Of a stretch of 64,000 nt of DNA, positions 1 to 11,283 are shown one piece after another (position 1 is the first letter of the stretch; each line of letters opens with the position of its first letter). The translations under genes were made by a program, and so were the position numbers. This DNA comes from CAVVSQ01 sp963848825. GTDB taxonomy: Bacteria; Planctomycetota; Planctomycetia; Gemmatales; Gemmataceae. The DNA is taken from NCBI GenBank assembly GCA_963848825.1, contig CAWKFA010000009.1, forward strand, positions 434,001-498,000, written 5' to 3'. A model generated the notes under the pieces. That model saw only the letters and a program-made list of their open reading frames with translations, was not told where the DNA came from and ran no database searches.

Positions 1-221
1 AACTCATTTATCGCCTCTGGAGTTGGAATGCCTGGCCAGCACTCATTTGCGTACGTCTGACAACTATGCTGTTGAGAAGAAATACTGCGGATGCGCTATT
101 CGCGGGCACAAACCCTGCACCGCACCCGTCTAAAGCCAAGAAAGACGCAACGGTCCGCCCCCTTTTTCGGATAGGCTCATAGGGTAATACAGTCGGCTTG
201 TTTTCTTTTGCCGAGGCGCCC
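1..221. other. Leading stretch with no gene seen
   Basis: I see no convincing coding frame, RNA gene or terminator before the first gene. The long reverse-strand frame crossing this stretch continues antisense through the isomerase gene and has no recognisable protein character, so it is treated as a shadow. The stretch probably holds the promoter of the isomerase gene. Confidence 0.4.
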
Positions 222-1013
222 ATGGGTCGGATCAAGATCGGTCTTAGTCTGAAGGCACTCGGAATGCCGCTGCGACGTGGTTTGCAGGAGGCCCAGAAGT
301 TGGGCGTGCGCGGCGTGGAGATCGACGCGACGGGAGATTTTTCGCCACCGGTCTTGTCGCAGACGGGACGGCGCGAGTTGCGCCATCTTCTCCGATCGTA
401 CGATCTTGAGCTGACCGCCGTGGGCTGCCCGCTCCGCCATGGCCTGGACGTGGCCGAGAAGCAACAAGAGCGGCTCGATTGGGTTCGCGGCGTCCTCAGC
501 CTGAGTTTTGACCTCGGCGCACGCATGGTGGTCGTGCCGGCATCAAAGTTCCCGCCAAGGAGGACGAACCGCGCAGGCCTGTTGCTCAGGGAATCGCTGA
601 CAAATCTGGGGCAATACGGTGATCGGGTAGGCGCCCTGCTCTGTTTCGAAACCGGGCCCGATCCCGGTACGGCCCTCAGGGAGTATCTGGAAGGCTTCGA
701 CGCGGGCAGCCTGGCGGTCAGCTTTAATCCTGGCAACCTGCTCATCGGCGGCCAGGATCCTCACGCGAGCGCACGCGGGTTGGCGAAGCGGCTGGCTTAC
801 GCCCATGCCACCGATGCCCGTTATGGGAGTGCCGGCAAGGGCGTTCGTGAAGTTCCCCTTGGCCACGGCGACATTGACTGGCTGCAAATGGTCGCCACGT
901 TCGAGGAAATCGACTACCACGGCTGGTTGGTGGTGGATCAGGAAAGCGGCCCTAACGCGCCTGCCGAAGTCGCGGGGGGCGTTCAGTTGTTGAAACGTTT
1001 GACCGGACTGTAG
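222..1013 (+). CDS. Sugar phosphate isomerase/epimerase, xylose-isomerase-like TIM barrel
   Basis: The 263-residue product resembles the AP-endonuclease-2/xylose-isomerase TIM-barrel family, whose members isomerise or epimerise sugars or act on related substrates with bound metal. Visible features are the N-terminal strand IGLSLKALG, the VRGVEIDATGDF segment, FETGPDP in mid-protein, an SFNPGNLL segment, HATDARYG, and the C-terminal PLGHGDIDW and VVDQE motifs, which carry the usual metal-binding acidic and histidine residues. ATG 222 is preferred because the strand 1 sequence MGRIKIGLSL begins there; an in-frame ATG at 198 would add eight unlike residues. The substrate cannot be named. The next gene, 217 bases downstream, is a secreted-type cytochrome protein, so functional linkage is uncertain. 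Confidence 0.8.
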   Translation: MGRIKIGLSLKALGMPLRRGLQEAQKLGVRGVEIDATGDFSPPVLSQTGRRELRHLLRSYDLELTAVGCPLRHGLDVAEKQQERLDWVRGVLSLSFDLGARMVVVPASKFPPRRTNRAGLLLRESLTNLGQYGDRVGALLCFETGPDPGTALREYLEGFDAGSLAVSFNPGNLLIGGQDPHASARGLAKRLAYAHATDARYGSAGKGVREVPLGHGDIDWLQMVATFEEIDYHGWLVVDQESGPNAPAEVAGGVQLLKRLTGL

Positions 1014-1230
1014 GTCCTTGTGCACACATCGGACCTCGTCGGGCGCGGAATTTCGCTACAATTTGCTTGTCGCCCATTTCTCATTGATTTATCATAAATT
1101 GCCTGCCTTGTGCCTGCCCAGCCAGGTTGCCGTGGCCTGGGGAAGTAGACCAAAGTTGGGCTCTGGCGAGGTCACGAGCCCTTGCGAACAAGCACGCCGT
1201 CCAGCGCGGCGTTGCATGGAGAAGTAGCCA

Positions 1231-4200
1231 ATGATTGGAATGCGTTTCGGGGCGTGCGCCATGGCCGCCCTACTATTCACGCCACCCCTGAGCGCGGACG
1301 AGAAGATTGAATATAACCGCGACATTCGGCCCATTCTCGCTGAAAACTGCTTTAGCTGTCACGGCCCCGATAGCGCCAGCCGCAAAGCCAAATTGCGTTT
1401 GGACCAATTCGACGCCGCGGTGAAAGCGGGAGCAATAACGCCAGGCAACCCGGCGGCCAGCGAATTGGTGCGGCGCATTGGCACAGTAGACCCCGACGAA
1501 TGCATGCCGCCCCCGCGCACGAAAAAAACACTGACTGGCGTTCAGAAGGACCTGCTCAAACGCTGGATAGCGACGGGGCGGAGTACCAAAGCCACTGGTC
1601 CTTTTTGCCCCCGCGGCGAGCTGCCCTGCCCGAGGTGAAAAATAAGGCATGGGAACGCCAACCAATCGATCGCTTCGTGCTCGCGAAGATGGAAGCGCAT
1701 GGCCTTACGCCGGCACCGGAAGCGGATCGACGGACGTTGATTCGCCGATTGAGCCTTGATCTGACCGGTCTGCCGCCCGCGCCGGCGGAAGTGGAGGCCT
1801 TCGTCGCCGACACGTCAGCGAATTATTACGAGAAGCTGGTAGACCGACTTTTGCAATCGCCTCACTGGGGCGAACACCGCGCCCGGTACTGGCTGGACGC
1901 CGCCCGTTACGCCGATACCCACGGTCTGCATTTTGACAACTATCGCGAAATGTGGTCTTACCGGGATTGGGTCATTGACGCTTTTAATCGCAATCTCACG
2001 TTCGACCAATTTACCCTCGAACAAATTGCCGGCGATTTGTTGCCCAACCCGACTCTCGAGCAGCGAATCGCCACGGGTTTCAATCGCTGCAACATCACCA
2101 CCAACGAGGGAGGCACCATCCTCGAAGAGAACCTGGTGATGTACACGCGCGACCGAACGGAAACGCTCGCCGAGGTCTTCCTTGGCCTCACCGCCAACTG
2201 TGCTACCTGCCACGATCACAAGTTCGATCCCTTCACGCAGCGTGATTTCTATTCTCTATCAGCGTTTTTCAACAATACCACCCAGGGCGCGCTTGATGGC
2301 AACATCCGCGATACGCCGCCGATCCTGTTCGTTCCTACTCGGACCGACCGGCCGCGCTGGGATGAGCTGGCGCAGGAAATCAAGAGCGTGGAAAGCAAGA
2401 TTGGTGCTCGCAAAAAGACCGCCCGGCCCGATTTTGACAGTTGGTTGGCCGAGGCCGGGCCGGAGTTGATCGCGGGCCTACTTCCCTCAAGCGATCTTCA
2501 ACTGGACGCGTCCCTGAGCGAAGGTACCGGTAAAACCTTTCAAATCAGCGTCCAGAATTCACCGCGGAGCGTGACGCTTGAATCCGGTTTTGAATGGGTG
2601 GACGGCACGATTGCCGCCAAGGCGATGTCCTTGAAGCCGGGCCAAACGATCGCGGTGGCCGATGCCGGCGACTTCGAAAGAGACCAGCCCTTTTCCGTGG
2701 GAACATGGGTTCGCGTACCTAAACGCGGCACGACGGGGGCCCTGGCTGCGCGTATGGAAGATGGTAAGTCCTATCGCGGCTGGGACCTGTGGATCGAAAA
2801 TGACCGCGTCGGCATGCATGTTATCAATAAATGGCAAGACAATGCCCTCAAGGTGACTTCGAAAAACCCACTGCAGCCGAACAAGTGGTATCACGTTTTT
2901 GTCACCTATGACGGCTCAAGCAAGGCTGCGGGAATCAAAGTCTACATCGACGGCGCGCCGCAGCCGCTTGAGGTTTACGCGGACACGCTCACCCAAACGA
3001 TTCGCACCGAGGTGCCCTTCAAGATCGGCCAGCGGCAGTCTGGCAGTCGCGTGCCCGCCGCCATGCTCCAGGGCTTACGGCTTTACGGTCGCGCCCTGGC
3101 ACCCGCCGACGTCAATCAATTGGCCAAGGGTACTCGGGCACAACTGCTCCTCGCGAAGAAGGCCAAAGAGAGAACCGCCAAGGAAGTCGAGGAGTTGTAT
3201 GCATGGTGGCTGCCGACCTTCGATCCGTCCAGCCGCGAATTGACCGGCACCCTGAGCGGGTTGCGTCAGGAAGAAGCCACGCTGCGTGCCCGCGGCACTA
3301 TTGCTTATGTCACCCAGGAACAGCCCAAGGAACCCGTGGCCTTTGTCCTCTTTCGCGGCCAATATGATCAGCGCCGAGACAAAGTACGTGCCGATACGCC
3401 CGCATCAATGCCGCCCTTTCCAGCGACCGGCCCGCGCAATCGACTCGGTTTAGCGAGGTGGCTGCTCGAACCGGAGCAACCACTGACCGCGCGCGTGACG
3501 GTGAACCGCTTTTGGCAGGAAGTGTTCGGCACCGGTATCGTGCGGACCGCTGGCGACTTTGGCGTTAGCGGCGACTTGCCCTCGCATCCCGAACTGCTTG
3601 ACTGGTTGGCCGTGGAGTTTCGTGAATCGGGCTGGGACGTCAAGAAGTTTTTCAAACTGCTGGTGACTTCAGCCACTTATCGGCAATCGGCAACCGTAAC
3701 ACCGAGCGCCCTCGAGAAAGACCCGCAAAACCACCTCCTCTCCCGGGCCCCCCGACACCGGCTGGAAGCCGAAATGATGCGCGATTATGCGCCTGGCCGC
3801 CAGTGGCCTCTTGGCGCGGAAGATTGGCGGCCCCAGCGTCAAGCCTTATCAGCCGGAGGGTGTTTGGGAGGCCGTGGGCATGATCGGCAGCAACACCCGC
3901 GAATATAAACGGGACTCGGGAGAGAACCTCTATCGCCGCAGCATGTATACATTTTGGAAACGGGGCGCGCCGCCGGCATCGATGGACATCCTCAACGCGC
4001 CGAGCCGTGAATTCTGTACCGTTCGGCGCGAGTGCACCAACACCCCCCTGCAAGCGCTGGTCACCCTCAACGATCCGCAGTTCGTCGAAGCCGCCCGGCA
4101 CCTTGCTCAGTTGGCCCTAAAGGAAGCAGACGCCGGTCCGGAGGCACGCTTCGACTTCATGGCGGCCAGGCTGTTGGCCCGGCCCTTTCGGGCCGAGGAG

Positions 4201-4386
4201 ATGCGGATTTTGCAAAACGTGCTGGCTGACCTCCAATCCTTCTACCAGGCGCATCCCGAGGACGCTCGCAAAGTCCTGGCAGTTGGGGAAATGCGTGCCG
4301 ATCCAGCCCTCGAGCCAACCACACTCGCGGCTTACACGATGCTGGCCAACCAGTTGTTCAACTTGGACGAAGTCTTGAATAAATAA
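1231..4386 (+). CDS. PSCyt1/DUF1549/LamG-like/DUF1553 protein, two frame breaks
   Basis: A roughly 1,050-residue exported protein of the type abundant in planctomycetes; its biochemical role is unknown. Residues 1-23 look like a signal peptide. The PSCyt1 part has the heme motif CFSCH and the CMPPP segment. Next come DUF1549 (RLSLDLTGLPP, TGFNRCNITTNEGG, a second CATCH heme motif), a LamG-like jelly-roll stretch (PFSVGTWVRV, WYHVFVTYDG) and DUF1553 (TARVTVNRFWQEVFGTG, RHRLEAEMMRD, ECTNTPLQALVTLNDPQF). The frame changes near 1577, where one G seems missing from a G run, so that WIATG should continue with AEYQSHW. It changes back near 3791, where one C seems extra, so that MRDYA should continue with LAASGLL. 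The two changes cancel. A DUF1501 gene follows 37 bases later, the usual partner. Confidence 0.85.
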
Positions 4387-4423
4387 CGGACGTCCGGCCT
4401 CCATCGAGCTCGAAAGGTCACCG

Positions 4424-5875
4424 ATGAATACTCTCCAGGATTACGTTCGGTATGAGACGCGCCGTCAATTCTTTCGTCGCGGCGGCAACGTCCTTGGCAC
4501 GGCCGCTTTGGCGGCACTCCTGGGCCAGGACAAAAAGGCGGCTGCCAATCAGCCCGCTTTTAGCGTCGAACCTCATTTCCCGCCGAAGGCGAAACAGGTC
4601 ATTTATCTTCATATGGTCGGCGGCCCGTCCCAGCTCGACCTTTACGATTACAAGCCGCAAATGGCCGCCTGGTACGACAAGGATCTGCCCGATTCGATTC
4701 GGCAGGGCCAGCGTCTGACAACCATGACCTCCGGCCAGTCCCGCTTTCCGATCGCGCCTTCCAAGTATCGCTTCACGCGCCATGGCAAGAGCGGCATGTG
4801 GGTCACCGAGCTTTTGCCTTATACGGCGCGCATGGTTGACGACATGGCTTTCATACGCAGCATGAATACCGAGGCCATCAACCACGAGCCCGCCATTTGT
4901 TACATGCAGACGGGTAACCAAAACACCGGCCGGCCCTGCCTGGGCGCCTGGGTTTCGTACGGCCTGGGTTCCCTTAACGCCAATCTCCCGACGTTCGTCG
5001 TCCTGGTCGCACGGCCCACCAACCAGGAACAGGTGCAGGCTATCTCCGCCCGATTGTGGTCCTCGGGATCGCTTCCCGGCGAACATGCCGGCGTCGCCTT
5101 CCGAAGCAGTGGCGATCCGATCCTTTACATCAATAATCCGCCCGGCGTGCCACCGGAAATTCGGCGCCGCACCTTGGACGGTCTACGGCAACTGAATGAA
5201 ATGAATTATCGCCTCGTCGGTGATCCAGAAACGCACACACGAATTCAACAATATGAGTTAGCTTTTCGCATGCAGGCAAGTGTGCCGGAACTTACCAACA
5301 TCGCGGGGGAGCCGGCGTCGACGTTTCGGCTCTACGGCGAGGAGGCACGCAATCCGGGCACCTTCGCCAATTCGGTGCTGATGGCCCGCCGCATGGTCCA
5401 GCGCGGTGTCCGCTTCGTCCAGATCTATCACAATAATTGGGACACACATTCCAACGTCAATGGCCGACTGCCCAGCCAGTGCCGTGATGTCGATCAACCC
5501 TGTTGGGGACTTATCCAGGACCTCAAGCAGCGCGGCATGCTGGACGAAACTCTGGTCATCTGGGGCGGTGAGTTTGGCCGGACCATATACTCCCAGGGCG
5601 GCCTGACTCCGCAAAACTATGGCCGCGATCACCACCCGCGCTGTTTTACGATGTGGATGGCGGGCGGTGGTTCTCGTCCGGGGACGATCTACGGCGAGAC
5701 CGATGATTTTTCCTACAACATCGTCAAAGATCCGGTCCACGTTCGCGACTTCCACGCCACGGTGCTGCGCTTGCTCGGCTACGACCACCAACGCTTCGCG
5801 ATTCGCCATCAGGGATTGGACCTGCGTCTCACCGGGGTCGAGCAGGCCCACGTCATTCCGGAATTACTAGCTTAG
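4424..5875 (+). CDS. DUF1501 family exported protein
   Basis: Intact 483-residue DUF1501 protein, a sulfatase/alkaline-phosphatase-fold family of unknown activity. The N-terminus has an arginine-rich, Tat-like leader (RRQFFRRGGNVLGTAALAALL, residues 13-33, quoted in part as RRQFF). The conserved HMVGGPSQLDLYDYKP, NHEPAICYMQTG, WDTHSNVNG, VIWGGEFGRT and GRDHHPRCFTMWMAGGG segments are all present; the aspartates and histidines in them match the metal-binding positions of the alkaline-phosphatase superfamily. It lies 37 bases after the PSCyt1/DUF1549/DUF1553 gene, the classic planctomycete pairing, and 46 bases before a small monooxygenase gene. These genes are probably co-transcribed. An export route by Tat is inferred from the leader only. 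Confidence 0.92.
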   Translation: MNTLQDYVRYETRRQFFRRGGNVLGTAALAALLGQDKKAAANQPAFSVEPHFPPKAKQVIYLHMVGGPSQLDLYDYKPQMAAWYDKDLPDSIRQGQRLTTMTSGQSRFPIAPSKYRFTRHGKSGMWVTELLPYTARMVDDMAFIRSMNTEAINHEPAICYMQTGNQNTGRPCLGAWVSYGLGSLNANLPTFVVLVARPTNQEQVQAISARLWSSGSLPGEHAGVAFRSSGDPILYINNPPGVPPEIRRRTLDGLRQLNEMNYRLVGDPETHTRIQQYELAFRMQASVPELTNIAGEPASTFRLYGEEARNPGTFANSVLMARRMVQRGVRFVQIYHNNWDTHSNVNGRLPSQCRDVDQPCWGLIQDLKQRGMLDETLVIWGGEFGRTIYSQGGLTPQNYGRDHHPRCFTMWMAGGGSRPGTIYGETDDFSYNIVKDPVHVRDFHATVLRLLGYDHQRFAIRHQGLDLRLTGVEQAHVIPELLA

Positions 5876-5921
5876 ACTGTGCCACAGCCAACGTTCGGTA
5901 ACCGACAAGGGAAGGTTATTC

Positions 5922-6234
5922 ATGATCCATGTTATCGCCAGCATTGAGCTGCGCCCCGGGCCAACGTGCCGCCTTCCTCAAGGAATTTCGCGCGCTAATT
6001 CCCCTGGTGCGGGCCGAGTCAGGCTGCATTGAATACGGTGCCGCCGTCGACATTGCCTCGGGACTTGCAATGCAAAGCGCCATGCGTGAGAATGTTGTCA
6101 CCGTGGTCGAGAAGTGGACCGACCTGGAAGCTCTGAAAAAACATTTGCAAGCGCCGCACATGGTGGCTTATCGTCCCAAGGTGAAGGACTTTGTCGTCCA
6201 AACGAAGCTGGACGTGCTGGCGCCCGCCGATTGA
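5922..6234 (+). CDS. Antibiotic-biosynthesis-monooxygenase (ABM) family protein, one frame break
   Basis: A protein of about 103 residues of the dimeric ABM ferredoxin-like fold, often annotated as putative quinol monooxygenase. It begins MIHVIASIELRPG at ATG 5922, behind a GAAGG ribosome site six bases upstream. It continues in another frame from about 5961 as QRAAFLKEFRAL; one C in the GGGCC run appears extra. The later segments ESGCIEYGA, VVEKWTDLEALKKHLQAPHM and VKDFV are typical of the family, with the histidine of LKKHL in the expected place. No signal peptide is seen, so it is probably cytoplasmic although its neighbours are exported. The substrate is unknown. Confidence 0.8.
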
Positions 6235-6260
6235 AAACGAATCCTCAACAGGAGTTCAAT

Positions 6261-8781
6261 GTGCTTTCCTACCGTGCTTTTTTTGTTGCGCTCGCCGTGA
6301 TTCTCGTTACCGGTGAGGCCCGCGACGGCGCCCGCGCAAGATAAAACGCCTTCTCCAGGGCCCACGGCCACTCCCGTCGAACACATCAAGGCCAAAAAGG
6401 ATTTCCTGGTCGAATTGCTTTACTCGGTCCCGCCCAAGACGCAGGGCTCGTGGGTCAGTATGTGTGTCGATCCGAAAGGCCGCCTGATTGTTTCGGACCA
6501 GACGGGCAAGCTGTACCGGCTGACCCCGCCACCGCTAAATGGCGGGGCCGCCACGACGACGGTCGAGCCAATCAGCGCCGACATCGGCGAAGCCCAGGGG
6601 CTGTTGTGGGCCTTTGATAGCTTGTATGTCGTGGTTAACCGGGGCAAGAAATATGCTTCCGGTTTGTATCGCGTTCGTTCTTCCAAGGGGGACGATCAAC
6701 TGGACAAGGTCGAAAAGCTACAGGACATCCCGGGCAGCGGCGAACATGGACCGCATGGCGTGCTCCTTGCTCCAGATGGCAAGTCGCTCTATGTCATGGC
6801 CGGCAATCATACGAAGCTGATCAAGACCGACAGCAGCATGGTGCCTCGCCTTTGGGGAGAAGATTTCATTCTGCCGCGTCAATGGGACGCCAGCGGCCAC
6901 GCCGTCGGCATTCTGGCGCCCGGCGGCTGGATCTGCAAGACCGACCCGGACGGCAAAACCTGGGAATTGGTGTCGATGGGTTATCGCAACCAATATGACG
7001 CCGCGCTCAACCGTGACGGCGAACTGTTCACTTACGATTCCGACATGGAATGGGATTTCAACACGCCCTGGTATCGTCCGACGCGGCTGTGCCATGCGGT
7101 CCCCGGCAGCGAGTTTGGTTGGCGGTCCGGCACCGGTATCTATCCCACGTACTATCCCGATAATCTTTCCCCCGTGGTCAATATTGGCCCAGGCTCACCC
7201 ACCGGTATGACGTTTGGCTATGGCGCCAAATTCCCGGCGAAATATCAAGACGCTCTTTACATGTGCGACTGGAGCTACGGCAAGCTTTATGCGGTGCACC
7301 TGCAGCCGGATGGGTCTACCTATCGCGCTGACGTTGAAGAGTTCTTGAGCGGCACGCCGCTGCCCCTCACCGACATTGTCGTCAGTCCGGTGGATGGCGC
7401 GCTGTACTTCACCATCGGCGGCCGTAGCACCATGTCGGGGGTTTATCGCGTCACCTACACCGGCAAGGAAACGACCGCGCCGGCCAAGGGAGACGCCACG
7501 GGGGCCGCGGCCCGGGCTGAACGTAAGAAACTCGAAGGGTATTACCTTAAAAAAGACCCGCAAGCCGTCGACGTCGCCTGGCCCTATCTAGGTCACGCCG
7601 ATCGTTTCCTACGCTATGCGGCGCGGGCTGTTTTGGAACACCAGGGCCCGGCCGGCTGGCAAGAGCGTGCCCTGAAGGAAACATCACCGCGCTCGGCCCT
7701 GGCCGCGCTCCTGGCTTTGGTACGCACGGGCGATAAAGCTTTGCAGCCGCGCGTCCTGGCGAGCCTTGGCAAGATCGACTGGCTCAAGCTCGATGAGGCG
7801 CACAAACAAGAGCTCATCCGCGTCTATGAATTGGCCTTTATTCGCATGGGATCGCCCCCGGAAGACGCCCGGAAAGCAACGAGCGCGCGTTTCGATGCCG
7901 TTTATCCCAGCACGAGCAGGGAGCTAAATGCCGAGCTGTGTAAATTATTGATCTATCTGCAGGCGCCGACCGCCGCGTCCAAGACAGTGGCCCTTATGAC
8001 GAAGGCGCCGACGCAGGAGGAGCAGCTTGAATATGCGTTGTCGCTGCGCGCCTTGAAGGAGGGCTGGACGCCCGAGCTTCGTAAAACCTATTTCACCTGG
8101 TTTCAAAATGCCGCGAACTACAAAGGCGGCCATAGTTTCGCCGGTTTCGTTAAAAACATCAAGAAAGAAGCCACTGCGCTTTTGCCACCGGAAGAAAAGA
8201 AGGCCCTCGATCCTATCCTGTCGGCCACCGCTCCGCTCGATAGCCCGTGGGCCAACGCCAAAGTTCGGCCCTTTGTCAAAAAATGGACCAGCGACGAGCT
8301 GTTGCCGATCATTGAAAAAGGCTTGACCGGCCGCGATTTCGAACGGGGCCGCCAGCTCTTCGGCGAAGCGAAATGCTACGCTTGCCATCGGTTCAATAAT
8401 GAAGGCGGCAACTTCGGGCCCGATCTGACGATCTTGTCGGGCCGCTTCGGCGCCCGCGACGTGCTCGACAAGGTAATTAATCCCAACAAATACATCAGCG
8501 ACCAGTTCGCCGGCGTAACCATCGTCACGCTGGACGATCGCATTATCACCGGGCGGATCATCAATTTGCACGGGGACAACTATCAAGTCAACACCAACAT
8601 GCTTGCTCCGGACGGCCTCACCAACGTGAGCCGCAAGAGCATTGCCAAAATGGGCCCGGCGAAGGTCTCGATGATGCCCAGCGGTCTTCTCGACGTTCTC
8701 CACCAGGACGAGGTTTTGGACCTTACCGCCTACCTGCTCTCACGCGGCGATCGGCAGAACCCCATGTTCGAGAAACGATAG
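6261..8781 (+). CDS. PVC-type heme-binding protein: beta-propeller, HEAT-like region, cytochrome c
   Basis: An exported protein of about 840 residues typical of Planctomycetes/Verrucomicrobia (DUF7133/PVC CxxCH type). A GTG at 6261 with a CAGGAG site seven bases upstream opens a good signal peptide, LSYRAFFVALAVILVTG. The frame then slips near 6310, and the mature protein continues RPATAPAQDK. The frame downstream is intact to 8781. Domains in order are a six-bladed-type propeller with sorbosone-dehydrogenase-like repeats (GEHGPHGVLLAPDG, YRNQYDAALNRDGELF, PGSEFGWR, GSPTGMTFGYG), an alpha-helical HEAT/ARM-like middle, and a C-terminal cytochrome c with CYACH and a MMPSGLL segment carrying the probable axial methionine. 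It is likely periplasmic. The electron donor and acceptor are unknown. The uvrB gene starts nine bases downstream. Confidence 0.85.
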
Positions 8782-8790
8782 AATAAGGGA

Positions 8791-10801
8791 ATGGCCGCCG
8801 CTTTCGAAATTGTCAGCAAGTTTCAGCCCGCGGGCGACCAGCCGCAGGCCATCGACAAGATTGTCAGCGCCTTCGAGCAGGGCCAAAACCGCCAGGTCCT
8901 GATGGGCGTGACCGGCAGCGGCAAAACATTCACGGCTGCGAACGTCATCAGCCATATTCAGCGCCCGACGCTCGTGCTCTCCCACAATAAAACCTTGGCC
9001 GCGCAACTTTACAAGGAGTTCCGCGGCTTCTTTCCTAAAAACGCCGTCCATTACTTCATCAGTTACTACGACTATTACCAGCCGGAAGCCTATATCCCGC
9101 AGCGCGACATCTACATTGAAAAAGATGCGCAGATCAATGAAAACATCGACCGCCTGCGCCTGGCCGCCACGAGTGCTCTGGTCAGCCGCCAGGACGTGAT
9201 CATCGTGGCCAGCGTCTCCTGCATTTACGGCCTGGGTTCGCCGGCCGATTACAAGCGCATGATGGTGTACCTCAAAAAGGGGGACGTCATCGAGCGCAAC
9301 GCGCTCCTGCTCAAGCTGGTCGATATTCAGTACGAGCGCAACGACACGGCGTTTCAGCGCGGCCGTTTCCGGGTGCGCGGCGACGTTGTCGAGATCTGGC
9401 CCGCCTCCGAAGAATATGCCTTGCGCCTTGAATTGTTTGGCGACGAGGTGGATGCCCTGGCGATCATCAATCCCACCAGCGGCGAAACCTTGCGGCCCCT
9501 GGAAGAACTTTACGTCTACCCGGCCAAACACTTCGTCACGCCCGAGGAACGCATCAAGGGCGCTGTCGAGGGCATCGGCAAGGAACTGGAAGATCGCCTG
9601 GCGCAGTTTCGCCAGGAAGGCAAGCTGCTCGAGGCCCAACGGCTTCAGCGCCCGCACGCGCTTCGACATGGAAATGCTGTTGGAGGTCGGCCACTGTCCG
9701 GGCATCGAAAATTACGCGCGCTGGTTTTCCAACAAGGCGCCCGGCGAACCACCGTATACGTTGATCGACTTCTTTCCCAACGATTTCCTCATGATCGTGG
9801 ACGAGGCGCACGTCACCTTGCCGCAGGTGCGTGCCATGTTCGCCGGCGACCATAGTCGCAAGATCACGCTGGTCGAACACGGCTTTCGCCTGCCGAGTGC
9901 CCTCGACAACCGGCCGCTTCGTTTCGATGAATGGGAGAAACGCCTGCAAGGCCCGGTGCTGTTCATGTCCGCGACGCCGGGCCCATATGAGCTGGAGGCG
10001 TGCGGCGGCGAGGTGGTGGAGCAAGTGATTCGGCCCACGGGCCTGGTCGATCCCATCTTGCACGTACGGCCGGCACGCGGTCAGGTCCCGGACCTGATGG
10101 CTGAAATCAAAATACGCGCCGACAAGCAGCAGCGCGTGCTGGTGACCGTGCTGACCAAACGCATGGCGGAAGACCTGACGACCTTTCTGCGCGAGGCGGG
10201 CGTGCGCTGCAAATGGCTGCACTCTGAACTGGATGCCTTTGAACGCATGCAGGTATTGCGGGAGCTGCGCGAGGGGGGTTTTGACGCGCTGGTCGGCGTG
10301 AATCTGTTACGCGAGGGGCTCGATCTGCCGGAGGTAGCCCTGGTGGCCATTCTGGACGCCGACAAAGAAGGTTTTCTGCGCAGCGAGACATCGCTCGTCC
10401 AAACGATTGGCCGCGCGGCCCGCAACGTCAACGCCGAGGTAATCCTTTATGCGGACAAAGTGACCAATTCGATGCAGCGGGCCATGGACGTGACCGAGCG
10501 GCGCCGCGTTCTTCAAATCGATTACAACACCCGCAACGGCATCACGCCCGAATCCGTGCGCTCGGTCATCAGCGCGGGCATTGAAGAGGAAATTCAGGCC
10601 CGCCAAATGGTCGCCCAGGTTGCCGGCAAGGACAATTACATTACCGAGGAATATCTGGAAGAGTTGCACGGCGAGATGCTGGCTGCCGCCGCCAACCTGG
10701 AGTTCGAACGCGCCGCGCAGTTGCGCGACAAAATCGCGGAACTCAAGGGCCAGCCCACCGTGGCCCCACAAACAAAAAAAGGTCGGCGACGCAAACGCTG
10801 A
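8791..10801 (+). CDS. uvrB: UvrABC excinuclease subunit UvrB, one frame break
   Basis: UvrB is the damage-verifying helicase-like subunit of nucleotide excision repair, acting with UvrA and UvrC on DNA. The 669-residue length fits the family. Visible motifs are Walker A GVTGSGKTFTAANVI, the beta-hairpin region YYDYYQPEAYIP, the DEAH motif IVDEAHVTLPQ, LFMSATPGPYE, helicase motif VNLLREGLDLPEV, QTIGRAARNV, and the C-terminal UVR motif FERAAQLRDKIAELKG, which contacts UvrC. The frame breaks near 9650: EAQRLQR should continue RTRFDMEMLLEVG, and one C in the CGCCC run appears extra. No uvrA or uvrC is in the window. The gene follows the heme protein gene closely and may share its transcript, although the functions are unrelated. 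Confidence 0.93.
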
Positions 10802-10957
10802 GGCAGGGCGAGAATCGCCACAACTGACAGCGACACGGGAGCGCCTCACACATGGGGACGGGTGGCATCGGAAGCGACATCTCCAGGCCAGGTCCATCGC
10901 CGACCAGAGCCGAAATAATCGCGATGCTTGACCAAACAAGGAAAGGCAAGATAATAA

Positions 10958-11281
10958 ATGACGGCTGACGCTGGACGATGCGGAAGCGCTACCGCGCTTG
11001 AGTTGCAGGACCGCAGCAAAGAGGGGACAGCGTCACCCGTGAGGGTGCCCCTACCATTTCAAACTAAGATACTAGCGGAAAACCAAGCTTTAAGTTGCAG
11101 CGGGCTCCGGCTTCAGGGGCCATACGCGCCCGCCAAATCCCGACCCGGCGTTGGGGCCAAATCAGCTTCGTTTTTCCTTAACGAAGCTAGTGGTCAAAGC
11201 TTGAATGTATCAGTCAATTTTGACCCAACAACCGGTTGTTTCGGAAGTATTGAACCTTCGTCAAACCAACCAGGGAAGTAA
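10958..11281 (+). CDS. Unknown ORF in an AT-richer patch, upstream partner of the next ORF
   Basis: This 107-codon frame is not recognised. Its first half (about 10958-11100) has the base composition of random GC-rich sequence. The second half, from about residue 50 onward (SFFLNEASGQSLNVSVNFD, then GCFGSIEPSSNQ), looks more protein-like. It may therefore be the tail of a gene whose start is lost or out of frame. Its TAA stop lies two bases before the ATG of the next ORF, a spacing typical of co-translated pairs. Composition changes here relative to uvrB, which suggests foreign origin. The stretch 10802-10957 between uvrB and this ORF holds nothing I recognise. Confidence 0.35.
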   Translation: MTADAGRCGSATALELQDRSKEGTASPVRVPLPFQTKILAENQALSCSGLRLQGPYAPAKSRPGVGAKSASFFLNEASGQSLNVSVNFDPTTGCFGSIEPSSNQPGK

Positions 11282-11283
11282 TC

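Noticed and set aside
8..745. Long minus-strand frame over the sugar isomerase gene
   Set aside because: It is antisense to an intact family gene and has arginine/serine-rich composition typical of shadow frames in GC-rich DNA.
1231..4386. Programmed ribosomal frameshifting in the PSCyt1/DUF1549/DUF1553 gene
   Set aside because: No slippery heptamer with downstream structure was seen, and similar single-base breaks occur in many unrelated genes.
7945..9705. Minus-strand frames over the heme protein and uvrB
   Set aside because: Antisense to clear family genes; no recognisable domain, only artefactual open frames from GC-rich codon use.
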